Of a stretch of 20,120 nt of DNA, positions 12,460 through 20,120 are shown in pieces. Position 1 is the first letter of the stretch, and every line of letters starts with the position of its first letter. A program made the translations under genes and the position numbers. Origin of the DNA: an uncultured Asticcacaulis sp. (GTDB lineage: Bacteria; Pseudomonadota; Alphaproteobacteria; Caulobacterales; Caulobacteraceae); contig CAMLLA010000020.1 of NCBI GenBank assembly GCA_946480525.1, forward strand, positions 1 through 20,120. The letters run 5' to 3'. The notes under the pieces were generated by a model that searched no databases, was not told the origin of the DNA, and saw nothing but the letters and a program-made list of their open reading frames with translations.

Positions 12460-14301
12460 TTATTCCACCGTCACCGACTTGGCGAGATTGCGCGGCTGGT
12501 CGACATCGGTGCCCTTGTGGACGGCGGTGTGATAGGCCAGAAGCTGGATTGGCACCGAATAGATCAGCGGCGCGATAAAGGGATCGCAGGCCGGGTTGCG
12601 GATAATCTTCAAGGCCTTGGCGGCATCGCCCGACAGTGTGGGAACCTTTTCCGGTGCATCGGTGATCATCACCACTCGGCCGCCGCGTGCGGCGACTTCC
12701 TGGACGTTCGAAGCCGTCTTCTCAAACAGCTCGTCGTCAGGAGCGATCACCACCACCGGTGTGTTCTCGTCGATCAGGGCGATCGGGCCATGCTTCAACT
12801 CGCCGGCGGCATAGCCTTCGGCGTGGATATAGCTAATTTCCTTGAGCTTCAGCGCGCCTTCCAGTGCCAGCGGATACATGGCACCGCGGCCGAGATAGAT
12901 GACGTCGCGTGCCTTGGACAGGTCATAGGTCATGCGCGTGATTTCAGCATCCATCTTGAGCGCCTCGGCGATCAGACCGGGCGCTTCGAGCAGGGTACGG
13001 ACCAGATGCGCCTCATCGTGCGTCGTGATCTTGCCGCGCTGGCGGGCGGCGGAGATGCACAAGGCCAGAAGCGCCGACAGCTGGGAGGTAAAGGCCTTGG
13101 TCGAGGCAACGCCGATTTCAGGGCCGGCGTGGGTCGGCCACAGGATGTCGGCTTCGCGCGCCATGGTCGAAGAATGGACATTGACCAGAGCGGCCGTCTT
13201 CAGGCCTTGCGACTGGCACCAGCGCAGCGCGGCCAGGGTATCGGCGGTTTCGCCCGACTGCGACACGGCAACAGCCAGTGTCCCCGGCGTCACGGCGGGG
13301 CTGCGATAGCGAAATTCCGAGGCGACTTCGACATCGACCGGCAGACCGGCCAGCTTTTCAAAGGCATAGCGGGCGATCGAGCCGGCATAGTAGGCGGTGC
13401 CGCAGGCGATGATCTGGATGCGGGTGATCTCACCGAAATCTATGACGGCCTTGATGTCGTCGCGGACGCAGGCGCCGACCGGATCGAGATAGGCCGACAG
13501 GGTCCGCTGGCAGCTTTCCGGCTGTTCGTGGACTTCCTTTTCCATGAAGTGGCGATAGGCGCCCTTTTCGACCAGCGCGGCCGAAGCGGACACATGGGTA
13601 AGGGGCCGGTTGACCAGCGCACCCTTGGCGTCGAACACCTGGGCGCCGCCGCGCGTGACGACGGCCCAATCGCCTTCTTCGAGATAGGTGACGCGCTGGG
13701 TGAAGGGGCCGACCGCCAGGGCATCACTCCCCAGGAACATCTCGCCGTCTTCGCCCCAGCCGACGACCAACGGTGAGCCACGCCGTGCACCGAGCAGCAG
13801 TTCGGCTTCACCCTTGATCAGGATGGCAAGCGCATAGGCGCCGTGCAGGCGGTCGAGCACGCTCTTGAAAGCGTCCTTCGGTGCTGCGCCGGTGTTCAGC
13901 GCCTCGTCGAGCAGGTGAGCAATGACTTCGGTATCGGTGTCCGACGAAAATGCATGGCCCTTGGCCTTCAGCTCGCTTTTCAGCTCGGCGAAGTTTTCGA
14001 TAATGCCGTTGTGGACGACGGTAACGCGGCCGGCGCTGTGCGGGTGGGCGTTGCGCACGCTGGGGGAGCCGTGAGTGGCCCAGCGTGTATGGCCGATGCC
14101 GACATTGCCAGCCAGCGGCTCCTTGTCGATAACGGCTTCCAGGTTGCGGATCTTGCCTTCGGCGCGGCGGCGTTCCGGGCCGTTCCCGGTCTGCACGGCG
14201 ATGCCGGCCGAATCATAGCCGCGATACTCGAGCCGCCGCAAGGATTCCAGCAGGCGAGGCGCAGCGTCCGAATTGCCGATAATGCCGATAATGCCGCACA
14301 T
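12460..14301 (-). CDS. glmS: Glutamine--fructose-6-phosphate aminotransferase (isomerizing)
   Basis: 613 residues, usual length. The N-terminal class II glutaminase domain begins MCGIIGIIGN; Cys2 becomes the N-terminal nucleophile after Met removal, which fixes the start at 14301 rather than at the upstream in-frame start at 14385. YRGYDSAGIAV, GHTRWATHG and NGIIEN follow. Two SIS domains then bind fructose-6-phosphate: IIACGTAYYAG with SQSGETADT, and YLGRGAMYPLALEGALKLKEISYIHAEGY. The conserved C-terminus PRNLAKSVTVE holds the lysine that opens the sugar. The enzyme makes glucosamine-6-phosphate, the first step to UDP-GlcNAc for peptidoglycan and LPS. It is divergent from glmM. No glmS-ribozyme-like leader is seen, as expected outside Gram-positives. 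Confidence 0.98.
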   Translation of the reverse strand: MCGIIGIIGNSDAAPRLLESLRRLEYRGYDSAGIAVQTGNGPERRRAEGKIRNLEAVIDKEPLAGNVGIGHTRWATHGSPSVRNAHPHSAGRVTVVHNGIIENFAELKSELKAKGHAFSSDTDTEVIAHLLDEALNTGAAPKDAFKSVLDRLHGAYALAILIKGEAELLLGARRGSPLVVGWGEDGEMFLGSDALAVGPFTQRVTYLEEGDWAVVTRGGAQVFDAKGALVNRPLTHVSASAALVEKGAYRHFMEKEVHEQPESCQRTLSAYLDPVGACVRDDIKAVIDFGEITRIQIIACGTAYYAGSIARYAFEKLAGLPVDVEVASEFRYRSPAVTPGTLAVAVSQSGETADTLAALRWCQSQGLKTAALVNVHSSTMAREADILWPTHAGPEIGVASTKAFTSQLSALLALCISAARQRGKITTHDEAHLVRTLLEAPGLIAEALKMDAEITRMTYDLSKARDVIYLGRGAMYPLALEGALKLKEISYIHAEGYAAGELKHGPIALIDENTPVVVIAPDDELFEKTASNVQEVAARGGRVVMITDAPEKVPTLSGDAAKALKIIRNPACDPFIAPLIYSVPIQLLAYHTAVHKGTDVDQPRNLAKSVTVE

Positions 14302-14356
14302 ATGGTCTTGTCCCCACAGTCTTTTAAAAAGTCCGCGTCCCCCATAGCAGAGAACC

Positions 14357-14385
14357 TGTAATGCAGGCGTAAATTGCCGTGTCAA
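14357..14385 (-). promoter_or_regulatory. Candidate glmS promoter
   Basis: On the minus strand, a perfect -35 TTGACA (14385-14380), a 17-base spacer and ATTACA (14362-14357) lie about 55 bases before the glmS ATG. The -10 is poor, so the call rests mainly on the -35. Confidence 0.35.
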
Positions 14386-14554
14386 AAGATTACACGCTGA
14401 CGGTCAAAACCTTATGGAAAATCGGTTGTTAAGACTTGCGCCGTAACATTGGGAACGAAGATGTGAGTGGCGGGGGCAGGGCGCGGGGTTATAACCGGCC
14501 GGCACGGTTTTCGCATCGAAACGTGATAATACCAATTTCTCCAGCAGAGTGCGA
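14386..14554. other. Remaining glmS/glmM divergent intergenic region
   Basis: No gene is recognised. A second TTGACC on the minus strand lies near 14401-14407. On the plus strand GATAAT (14525-14530) resembles a glmM -10 but has no good -35 at the usual distance. AACCG...CGGTT forms a small inverted repeat near 14493-14510. Confidence 0.35.
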
Positions 14555-15898
14555 ATGAGCTCCAGAAAGTACTTTGGCACCGACGGCATCCGCGGCCGCG
14601 CCAACGCCTTCCCCATGACGGCCGAAGTCGCCTATCGCGTCGGCATGGCCGCCGGCAAGATGTTCATGTCGGAGACGGACCGTCGTCATCTGGTCGTCAT
14701 CGGCAAGGATACGCGCCTGTCTGGCTACATGATCGAGCCGGCTCTGGTGGCGGGTTTTACGTCGGTTGGCATGGATGTGCGCCTGTTCGGACCTCTGCCG
14801 ACGCCGGGCGTCGCCATGATGACGCGGTCGATGCGCGCTGACCTGGGCGTCATGATCTCGGCCTCGCACAATCCGTTCGCCGATAACGGCATTAAATTGT
14901 TCGGACCTGACGGTTACAAGCTGTCGGACGAGGTCGAACTGGCCATCGAAGCCCGCATGGACGGCAATATCCTGGAAGGTGTCGCCGAGGCGCATAAGCT
15001 GGGCCGCGTCCAGCGTCTGGATGACGCCCAGGCGCGTTATATCGAAATCGCCAAGGCCAGCTTCCCGCGCACCCTGACGCTGAATGGCCTGCGCATCGTG
15101 CTCGATTGTGCCAATGGCGCAGCCTATAAGGTTGCGCCTTTGGCGCTCTACGAACTGGGCGCTGAGGTCTTTTCCCTCGGTGTGTCCCCCGACGGTGTGA
15201 ATATCAACGAAAAGTGTGGATCGACCCAGCCCCAGGCCATGGCCGAGAAGGTCAAGGAACTGCGCGCCGATATCGGTATCGCGCTCGATGGCGACGCAGA
15301 CCGCGTCGTGATCTGCGATGAAAATGGTCAGATCGTCGATGGCGACCAGATCATGGCGATCATCGCCGGCAACTGGGCCAAGAAGGGATTGTTGAAGGGC
15401 GGCGGCGTTGTCGCGACCGTAATGTCGAACCTCGGCCTTGAACGCTTTCTTAACGGTATTAAATTGAAATTGGAGCGCACCAAGGTTGGCGATCGTTACG
15501 TCATGGAGCGCATGCGTGAAGGTGGCTTCAACCTGGGTGGTGAACAGTCCGGACACGTCATTTTGACCGACCACGCAACGACCGGTGACGGCCTCATGGC
15601 CGCTTTACAGGTCTTGGCGGTTGTGGTCGAATCCGGTAAGACTATGAGCCAGCTGGGCCGCCAATTCGAGACGGTTCCGCAGATACTCAAAAACGTCCGC
15701 TTCACCGGCGCAAGTCCTCTGGACACTGACGCTGTGAAACAGGCGATACGGGAGGGCGAAGAGATGCTCAAAGGGTCCGGCCGTGTGCTGGTCCGGCCTT
15801 CGGGTACAGAGCCTCTCATCCGGGTCATGGCCGAAGGCGATGACGAAAAACAGGTGAAGGCGGTCGTGAACCAGATTGCCGAAGCCATGAAAGCCTGA
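14555..15898 (+). CDS. glmM: Phosphoglucosamine mutase
   Basis: 447 residues, usual length. The opening [14 protein letters not shown] is the family start. ISASHNP carries the catalytic phosphoserine Ser104; DGDADR (245-250) binds Mg2+; [15 protein letters not shown] near the C-terminus is the phosphate-binding loop. The enzyme converts glucosamine-6-phosphate to glucosamine-1-phosphate, the step after GlmS, and the two genes diverge from a shared 250-base region. I choose ATG 14555 over an in-frame GTG two codons earlier (14549), since the protein begins MSSRKYFG without the extra residues; the ribosome binding site (AGAG) is weak for both. The following serine hydrolase gene starts 36 bases downstream without an evident terminator. 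Confidence 0.98.
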   Translation: MSSRKYFGTDGIRGRANAFPMTAEVAYRVGMAAGKMFMSETDRRHLVVIGKDTRLSGYMIEPALVAGFTSVGMDVRLFGPLPTPGVAMMTRSMRADLGVMISASHNPFADNGIKLFGPDGYKLSDEVELAIEARMDGNILEGVAEAHKLGRVQRLDDAQARYIEIAKASFPRTLTLNGLRIVLDCANGAAYKVAPLALYELGAEVFSLGVSPDGVNINEKCGSTQPQAMAEKVKELRADIGIALDGDADRVVICDENGQIVDGDQIMAIIAGNWAKKGLLKGGGVVATVMSNLGLERFLNGIKLKLERTKVGDRYVMERMREGGFNLGGEQSGHVILTDHATTGDGLMAALQVLAVVVESGKTMSQLGRQFETVPQILKNVRFTGASPLDTDAVKQAIREGEEMLKGSGRVLVRPSGTEPLIRVMAEGDDEKQVKAVVNQIAEAMKA

Positions 15899-15934
15899 CA
15901 ACCGACGTCGGGCCAGCGTAAACGGACCAAGCGT

Positions 15935-17182
15935 ATGAGTTTCGAGCCCCAAAAGCCAGTATCCCTGTCACGGCGTGCAGCCGTAGGTGTGCTCCTCGCA
16001 GGCCTGACGGGAAGTGTTGCGACTCACCATCTGGTCACCGGCACCAGCAGCAGTGGCCGCAAGCTCGCCAGCTTCGCACCTCAGTCCAAACCCAAACCGA
16101 TGACGCCCAAACACCAGTGGCCGTCGGTTGACGCCCTGGCGCAGAACATCGTCGACCAGAAGGTGTCGCCGGCTGTCAGCGTCTCGGTGATGCGCGCCGG
16201 TGAATTGCTCTATTCCAAAGGGTTCGGCGTCACGGATTTCGATTCGGGCACCCAGGCTACGGGAAGCAGCGGTTTCCGCATCGCCTCAATCTCGAAACAG
16301 TTCACGGCCGCCGCCATAATGACCCTGGCCGAAGCGGGTGTGCTGTCGATCGATGATCCTCTGTCGCGTTTTCTGCCGGCCTTTCCGCGCGCGGCCGATA
16401 TCTCGCTTCGCCAGATGATGAGCCACACGGCGGGCCTTGGCGACTATATCAACGGCAAGTCGGAAGACCAGTTGATGGAAGCGCGGATGCGCGACTTCTC
16501 GTCCGACGAACTGCTGCGCATTGTCGAGACGACCAGCCGCCCGCTCTATAAGGCGCAGCCTGGCGCGCGCTGGGCCTATTCCAATAGCGGCTTTGCCCTG
16601 CTGGGTATCGTGGTCGAGCGCTTGTCGGGCCAGTCTTTGGGCAGTTTTTCCAAGACACATCTGTTCGACCGCGCCGGCATGACGCAAACGGCGATCGATG
16701 CGACCTGTCAGGCGTCCGAGGGCTGCCACGGCTATCGTAACAATTTCCGCAGTCCGCACGGGTTCGACCGGGCGCAGGCTTTGGCGCCGAGCTTTATCGG
16801 TGGTGCGGGTGCCATTCGCTCGACGACCGAAGACCTGGTGCTGTGGCATGATGCGCTGTTAAGCGGCAAGGTACTGAAGCCCGAAAGCGTGCAGGCCATG
16901 CTGACGCCGGCCGTGCTGAAGAACGGCAAGCCGGCGCTTGAGCGCGGCGGGCCTGAGCCGCTGGAATACGGTTTTGGCCTGGGTCTTGGCCGCTATGAGA
17001 ATTCGCCGTTCGCAGCCCATGGCGGGCGGGTCAATGGCTTTACCGGTCACCTGCGCAGCCTGACGGACGAGAAGCTGAGCGTGGCCATCCTGTATAACTG
17101 CGACTGCACGGGCGCCGCGGCCTTTACCGGCATGCACAAGCGCCTGCGCGCCGAGGCGTTCAAGCAGGGGATGCTGGCTTAA
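15935..17182 (+). CDS. Exported serine hydrolase of the beta-lactamase/PBP4* (S12) family
   Basis: 415 residues. The N-terminus SLSRRAAVGVLLAGLTGSVA looks like a signal sequence with a twin-arginine (Arg13-Arg14), possibly Tat-dependent or a membrane anchor. The catalytic motifs are SxxK at Ser118-Lys121 (IASISKQF), YSN at 215-217, and HGG at 362-364 in place of KTG. This set is typical of class C-like beta-lactamase-related proteins, D-aminopeptidases, esterases and PBP4*-type carboxypeptidases, acting in the periplasm. Antibiotic resistance cannot be inferred: HGG rather than KTG points to an esterase or peptidase. A Cys pair near the end (NCDCTG) and one near residue 257 could form disulfides. 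It follows glmM on the same strand. A hairpin module with terminator follows its stop codon. Confidence 0.88.
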   Translation: MSFEPQKPVSLSRRAAVGVLLAGLTGSVATHHLVTGTSSSGRKLASFAPQSKPKPMTPKHQWPSVDALAQNIVDQKVSPAVSVSVMRAGELLYSKGFGVTDFDSGTQATGSSGFRIASISKQFTAAAIMTLAEAGVLSIDDPLSRFLPAFPRAADISLRQMMSHTAGLGDYINGKSEDQLMEARMRDFSSDELLRIVETTSRPLYKAQPGARWAYSNSGFALLGIVVERLSGQSLGSFSKTHLFDRAGMTQTAIDATCQASEGCHGYRNNFRSPHGFDRAQALAPSFIGGAGAIRSTTEDLVLWHDALLSGKVLKPESVQAMLTPAVLKNGKPALERGGPEPLEYGFGLGLGRYENSPFAAHGGRVNGFTGHLRSLTDEKLSVAILYNCDCTGAAAFTGMHKRLRAEAFKQGMLA

Positions 17183-17298
17183 ACTTATGGGGCGTGGGGT
17201 CCGCGACCCCACAAGACCTTCTGAAACAAAGAGAGAGGCCTGCCCCCAAAAAGGGCAGGCCTCTCTTTGTATTAAAAGTCCTGGGCCGCAGGCCCCAA
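17183..17298 (-). repeat. Composite intergenic module, copy 2 (inverted relative to copy 1)
   Basis: Read on the minus strand the order is A (TTGGGGCC-TGC-GGCCCAG, 17298-17281, one mismatch to copy 1), terminator (17270-17226), then B (GTGGGGTC-GCG-GACCCCAC, 17212-17194, identical to copy 1) and the tail GCCCCATAAGTTTAAG. Spacer lengths and part of the spacer sequence before B (AGAAGGTCTTGTGGGG versus AGAAAGGTTTGTGGGG) match copy 1. A begins 11 bases after the grpE stop; the tail reaches the stop of the serine hydrolase gene. Confidence 0.8.
17226..17270. terminator. Bidirectional terminator between serine hydrolase and grpE
   Basis: ACAAAGAGAGAGGCCTGCCC pairs with GGGCAGGCCTCTCTTTGT around a CCAAAAA loop, giving 18 pairs with a two-base bulge. 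It is placed symmetrically between convergent genes and is the central part of the composite module. Confidence 0.85.
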
Positions 17299-17309
17299 GG
17301 CCCGACGCT

Positions 17310-17918
17310 TTACGCCTGCGTGTTCACGGCTTCGCCAGTGGCTTCACCGGCATCGCCGTCGTAGCCATTCTTGGCGGGCTGGCCACCAGCGGACTTTGCT
17401 GCGACCGCGACCATAGCCGGACGGATGACGCGGCCGAACAGTTCGTAACCGGCCTGCATGACCATGATCACGCCGCCGCCCTGAACGTCGTCGGACGGCT
17501 GTTCCATGACGGCCTGGTGCAGGTTCGGGTCAAACTTGTCGCCCTTCATCGGCGCGATCTTCTTGACGCCGTTCTTTTCAAACGCACCGGCCAGTTCCTT
17601 TTCGGTCATGTCGATGCCGGCGACGAAGTTCTTGAACGCCGGGTCAGTAATCTCGTTCGGCGCGGAGGCCAGGGCGCGTTGCAGTACGTCAGCAACATTG
17701 AGCAGGCTGGTGGCGAAGCGCTGGATGCCGAAGGCGCGGGCGTCATTGGCTTCGCGCTCGGCGCGGCGCTTGGTGTTCTCGGCTTCGGCGGCGTAACGCA
17801 GGGCCTGCTCCTTCAGCGCGGCGTTCTCCGCCTGCAGCTCTTCGAGCGCCTTGTTGAGAAGCTCCGTGCCGTCCGCTTCCAGGTCGCCGGTTTCGGGAGT
17901 TTCCGTCTGTTCACTCAT
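17310..17918 (-). CDS. grpE: Nucleotide exchange factor GrpE
   Basis: 202 residues. The acidic, flexible N-terminus (MSEQTETPETGDLEADG) precedes a long dimer coiled coil, ALEELQAENAALKEQALRYAAEAENTKRRAER. The C-terminal beta domain is seen as GGGVIMVMQAGYELFGRVIRPAMVAVA. GrpE releases ADP from DnaK and acts as a thermosensor. The ATG at 17918 is preceded by GAGGA (10 bases), while a TTG start seven codons earlier is less likely. It lies 29 bases after hrcA on the same strand, the hrcA-grpE order known from Caulobacter. The transcript should end at the module terminator at 17226-17270. Confidence 0.97.
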   Translation of the reverse strand: MSEQTETPETGDLEADGTELLNKALEELQAENAALKEQALRYAAEAENTKRRAEREANDARAFGIQRFATSLLNVADVLQRALASAPNEITDPAFKNFVAGIDMTEKELAGAFEKNGVKKIAPMKGDKFDPNLHQAVMEQPSDDVQGGGVIMVMQAGYELFGRVIRPAMVAVAAKSAGGQPAKNGYDGDAGEATGEAVNTQA

Positions 17919-17947
17919 ATCGAATAGGTCCTCAAACAATAGCCGCC

Positions 17948-19042
17948 TTAGTCGAGCAGGCGGCCCAGAATCTTTGCTGTGTAGTCCACAAGTGGGATGA
18001 TGCGCGCATAATTCAACCGGGCCGGGCCGATGATGCCGATTGCGCCGACCACCTTGGGTCCGCTGCCGCGGCCGTCACTCATCATGTAGGGCGCTGCAAT
18101 AACAGCCGAGCCCGACAAAGAAAACAGTTTCGACTCGGCGCCGATGAAAATTCTCACCCCTTGCGCCTCGCGGACGTCGTCGAGCAGGTCGATCAGCTCT
18201 TCCTTTTGCTCCAGATCGTCGAATAGCGACCGGACGCGCTCCAGGTCTTCCTGGGTCTCGGCGCCGTCGAGCAGGTTGGCGCGGCCGCGCACGATCAGGG
18301 AGCGTTTTTCCTTGTCCCCGCCCGACCAGACGGCCAGCCCGGCCTCGATCAGCGTTGCGGCGGCTTCGTCGAGCATCTGGCGTTCCTGCTCCAGTTCGGC
18401 CTTCAGGGACACGCGTGCTTCGGCCAGGGTGCGGCCTTTCAGATGGGTATTGAGGTAGTTCGACGCCTGCTGCAGCACCGACGGCGTCATGCCGCCCTGA
18501 AGCGGCATCAGGCGGTTTTCGACCCGGCCATCGTCGTAGACCAGCACCGCCAGGGCCTGATCGGCGCTTAAGCTGATGAATTCGACGTGTTTGACGCCGG
18601 CCTCGAAGACGGGGGTCATGACCAGACCCGCGCCGCCGGCAAGGCCCGACAGCAGATTGCCGGCCTGATGCAGCGCCGCGTCGAAGGTGTTGCCGCGCGC
18701 CGTCAGTCGGGTTTCGATATCGCGCTTGGCCTCTTCGGAGAGGTCACCGATTTCAAGCAGGCCATCGACGAACAGTCGCAGGCCCTGATGGGTCGGGAGA
18801 CGCCCGGCCGAAGTGTGTGGCGCCGACAGGAGGCCGAGCGCCGACAGATCCTGCATGGTGTTGCGGATCGAGGCCGGCGACAGGTGGACGCCGCCCTTGG
18901 ACAGGGTGCGCGATCCTACGGGTTCACCGGTTTCCAGATAGGTTTCGACGACATGGCGGAAGATGTCGCGCGCCCGGGCGTCGAGTTCGCTCAAAGGTGC
19001 GGCCGAGTTCATCAGGCCGGACATGTGGGGGGACCGTGTCAT
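17948..19042 (-). CDS. hrcA: Heat-inducible transcription repressor HrcA
   Basis: 364 residues from ATG 19042. The winged-helix N-terminus is [20 protein letters not shown], then [18 protein letters not shown] and [20 protein letters not shown], all family signatures. The GAF-like middle and C-terminal region ends [23 protein letters not shown]. HrcA binds the CIRCE element (TTAGCACTC-N9-GAGTGCTAA) with help from GroEL to repress groESL and dnaK-type genes. No CIRCE element is visible in this window, so hrcA-grpE is not obviously under its own control here. Start choice is open: 19042 has no Shine-Dalgarno and coincides with the expected transcript start; ATG 19024 and ATG 19009 are alternatives. 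An upstream frame reaching 19138 enters the MITE-like element and is unlikely. Confidence 0.93.
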   Translation of the reverse strand: MTRSPHMSGLMNSAAPLSELDARARDIFRHVVETYLETGEPVGSRTLSKGGVHLSPASIRNTMQDLSALGLLSAPHTSAGRLPTHQGLRLFVDGLLEIGDLSEEAKRDIETRLTARGNTFDAALHQAGNLLSGLAGGAGLVMTPVFEAGVKHVEFISLSADQALAVLVYDDGRVENRLMPLQGGMTPSVLQQASNYLNTHLKGRTLAEARVSLKAELEQERQMLDEAAATLIEAGLAVWSGGDKEKRSLIVRGRANLLDGAETQEDLERVRSLFDDLEQKEELIDLLDDVREAQGVRIFIGAESKLFSLSGSAVIAAPYMMSDGRGSGPKVVGAIGIIGPARLNYARIIPLVDYTAKILGRLLD

Positions 19043-19049
19043 TGCGCCA

Positions 19050-19077
19050 ATTGTAGCAAATCGGCGGCCACAGCCAA
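19050..19077 (-). promoter_or_regulatory. hrcA-grpE promoter (sigma70-type)
   Basis: On the minus strand TTGGCT (19077-19072), 16 bases and TACAAT (19055-19050) form a good vegetative promoter. The transcript would begin about 19043, right at the hrcA ATG, so the mRNA may be leaderless. No sigma32-type CTTG...CCCCAT pattern is seen. Confidence 0.55.
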
Positions 19078-19115
19078 GGGGGATTACGATGACCTGCGCA
19101 GTGTCAGGCCGTCGC

Positions 19116-19345
19116 GTGCTGAAGTAAGGGGTGTCCACAGATCACACAGATCGCTGCTTCGCAGCGCACACAGATTATCCGAGCAAATTGAGATGTTTAA
19201 CACAAAGCGGCGACAGCGCTTGCGCTGTCAGATCAGACTTGTATTTGGGCCTTGTCACTTGCCACACTCTCGGACCATCTGTGTAAGGGGCGCCCTTTGG
19301 GCGCGCCGATCTGTGTAATCTGTGGACACCCCTTAAGATCAGCAC
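19116..19345. mobile_element. MITE-like element with 28-bp terminal inverted repeats
   Basis: The left end TAAGGGGTGTCCACAGAT... (19125-19152) and right end (19308-19335) are inverted copies with 27 of 28 matches, and imperfect pairing extends outward to 19116 and 19345 (GTGCTGA). The 211-bp core encodes nothing and contains three perfect hairpins: CGCTGC-TTC-GCAGCG (19152-19166), GACAGCGC-TT-GCGCTGTC (19212-19229) and GCGCCC-TTT-GGGCGC (19290-19304). ACACAGAT or ATCTGTGT motifs flank the outer hairpins in mirror image. No clear target-site duplication is visible. It lies between the esterase stop and the hrcA promoter. Confidence 0.7.
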
Positions 19346-19356
19346 CGCTTCGCGGG

Positions 19357-20120
19357 TCAGCGCTTCAGCATAAACACCAGCGGGATATCCAGCCGCTTGC
19401 GCCAGTCGGTTTCGGAGTGCCTGGTGTTCTCGAAGATTTCGGCTTTAAAGTCTGTGCCTTCGGTCCAGCCCGCCGTCGGGAAGATTGGCGTTATCGCCGC
19501 TTCGTAAAGCGTGAACTCGGCGTCGAGTTCCAGCGTCCCCTGATCGGTATAGATGCGATCCTTGCCCGGCTTCAGCTTTGACGTCTTGAGCCACATCGAC
19601 CATGCGGTCTTCAGAACGGCTACATCCGCCCTGATGACAGCGTCATCCTTGGCCCACGACGCCATCAGCCACGGCATCGACAGAGAAGCAGATGCTCCAA
19701 ACACGGATGGATATTCACCATGAGCATAAAGTGCGATGTGCCCGCCCATGCTGGAACCCATGATTGCGGTGTGCGCTGGATCGGTCAGGGTCGGGTACTT
19801 GCTATCGACGAATGGCTTCAGCTCGGTGACGACGAACTTCAGGAAGTTGTCTGAATTCGGTTCCTTGCCGTCTTCGAAGGCACGCACGCGCGCCTGATAA
19901 TCCCTGGGCAGCAGGCGATAGACGCGCTCGGGCATATATTCGCGCGTCCGGTCCTTCACATTGTCGATGCCGACAACGATGGTTGACGGAATGCGCCCGT
20001 CCTTGATCAGTTTGGGAATGGTGTCTTTCACGCCCCAGTCGGCGCCGCTATAAGGGCTTGGCGTATAAAGGTTCTGGCCGTCCAGCATGTAGAGGACGGC
20101 GCAGCGCGACGTGCCCTGGC
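19357..20120 (-). CDS. Esterase D/Fes-type alpha/beta hydrolase, 5' end beyond the window
   Basis: The frame is open to the right edge, reading SRCAVLYMLDGQNLYTP, so the ATG at 20088 is internal and about 254 C-terminal residues are visible. LYMLDGQNL and IVVGIDN are typical of the esterase D (PF00756) family. The nucleophile elbow is MGSSMGGHIAL (GxSxG, second Ser). NTRHSETDWRKRL near the C-terminus supplies the catalytic His, and an Asp is expected shortly before it. Members hydrolyse S-formylglutathione, siderophore esters, acyl sugars or feruloyl esters; the presence of a hydrolase repertoire in carbohydrate-degrading Caulobacterales is compatible but no substrate can be named. Its signal peptide, if any, is outside the window. 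The MITE-like element begins 12 bases after the stop. Confidence 0.85.
   Translation of the reverse strand, partial: QGTSRCAVLYMLDGQNLYTPSPYSGADWGVKDTIPKLIKDGRIPSTIVVGIDNVKDRTREYMPERVYRLLPRDYQARVRAFEDGKEPNSDNFLKFVVTELKPFVDSKYPTLTDPAHTAIMGSSMGGHIALYAHGEYPSVFGASASLSMPWLMASWAKDDAVIRADVAVLKTAWSMWLKTSKLKPGKDRIYTDQGTLELDAEFTLYEAAITPIFPTAGWTEGTDFKAEIFENTRHSETDWRKRLDIPLVFMLKR

Noticed and set aside
14302..14554. glmS ribozyme or glucosamine-6-phosphate riboswitch
   Set aside because: The ribozyme is known from Gram-positive bacteria, and its conserved core was not found in the glmS leader.
15935..17182. Antibiotic-resistance beta-lactamase
   Set aside because: The SxxK and YxN motifs fit, but the third motif is HGG instead of KTG, which is typical of esterase/peptidase relatives. 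Resistance is not supported.
19043..19138. N-terminal extension of HrcA starting at 19138
   Set aside because: The added 32 residues run into the inverted repeat of the MITE-like element and across the likely promoter, and do not resemble HrcA.
1..20120. CRISPR array, prophage, toxin-antitoxin pair or restriction-modification system
   Set aside because: No regularly spaced direct repeats, phage structural genes, toxin/antitoxin-like small gene pairs or methylase/endonuclease motifs were seen on either strand.

Overview
The window reads as chromosomal DNA of a GC-rich alphaproteobacterium, most likely in or near the Caulobacterales (Caulobacter/Asticcacaulis-like). This is inferred from a bS16 with a long Ala/Glu tail, an hrcA-grpE pair, GC-rich codon use and gene content. 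No species call is possible from sequence alone. I see no phage, plasmid, transposase, CRISPR, tRNA or rRNA. It is mostly core chromosome with a few accessory genes and several structured intergenic repeats.

Layout, left to right. The first 24 codons of rimO (minus) diverge from a small transaldolase (plus). A structured intergenic module with a strong hairpin terminator follows, then a secreted SGNH hydrolase with an overlapping small membrane-protein gene. These run tail to tail into a LacI-family regulator, and a LysR-family regulator lies just upstream of lacI on the same strand. LysR diverges from a short-chain dehydrogenase (SDR). The SDR meets rimM tail to tail; rimM, rpsP and ffh lie on the minus strand, with a strong terminator separating rpsP from rimM. 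Further along the minus strand come a family-4-type glycosyltransferase, a small orphan protein and an AlaC-like aminotransferase. Next is an SRPBCC (AHSA1-type)/ArsR pair reading leftward, divergent from a small membrane methyltransferase-like protein. glmS and glmM diverge from each other, which places two steps of UDP-GlcNAc precursor synthesis side by side. glmM is followed by a serine beta-lactamase-fold hydrolase, then convergent grpE-hrcA (chaperone cofactor and heat-shock repressor), and finally the 3' part of an esterase D-type hydrolase running off the right edge.

The most unusual content is between the genes. Two copies of a composite module (hairpin A - terminator - hairpin B, with conserved spacers) occur in opposite orientation about 16 kb apart. 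In both, hairpin A directly follows the stop codon of the gene read toward the terminator (transaldolase; grpE). A MITE-like element of about 210 bp with 28-bp terminal inverted repeats sits upstream of hrcA. A third structured repeat separates the methyltransferase-like gene from glmS. The SRPBCC-ArsR promoter carries two matching palindromes centred 41 bp apart, a good candidate for a two-site ArsR operator. I did not find a clear novel multi-gene system; the repeated module is the best candidate for something undescribed.
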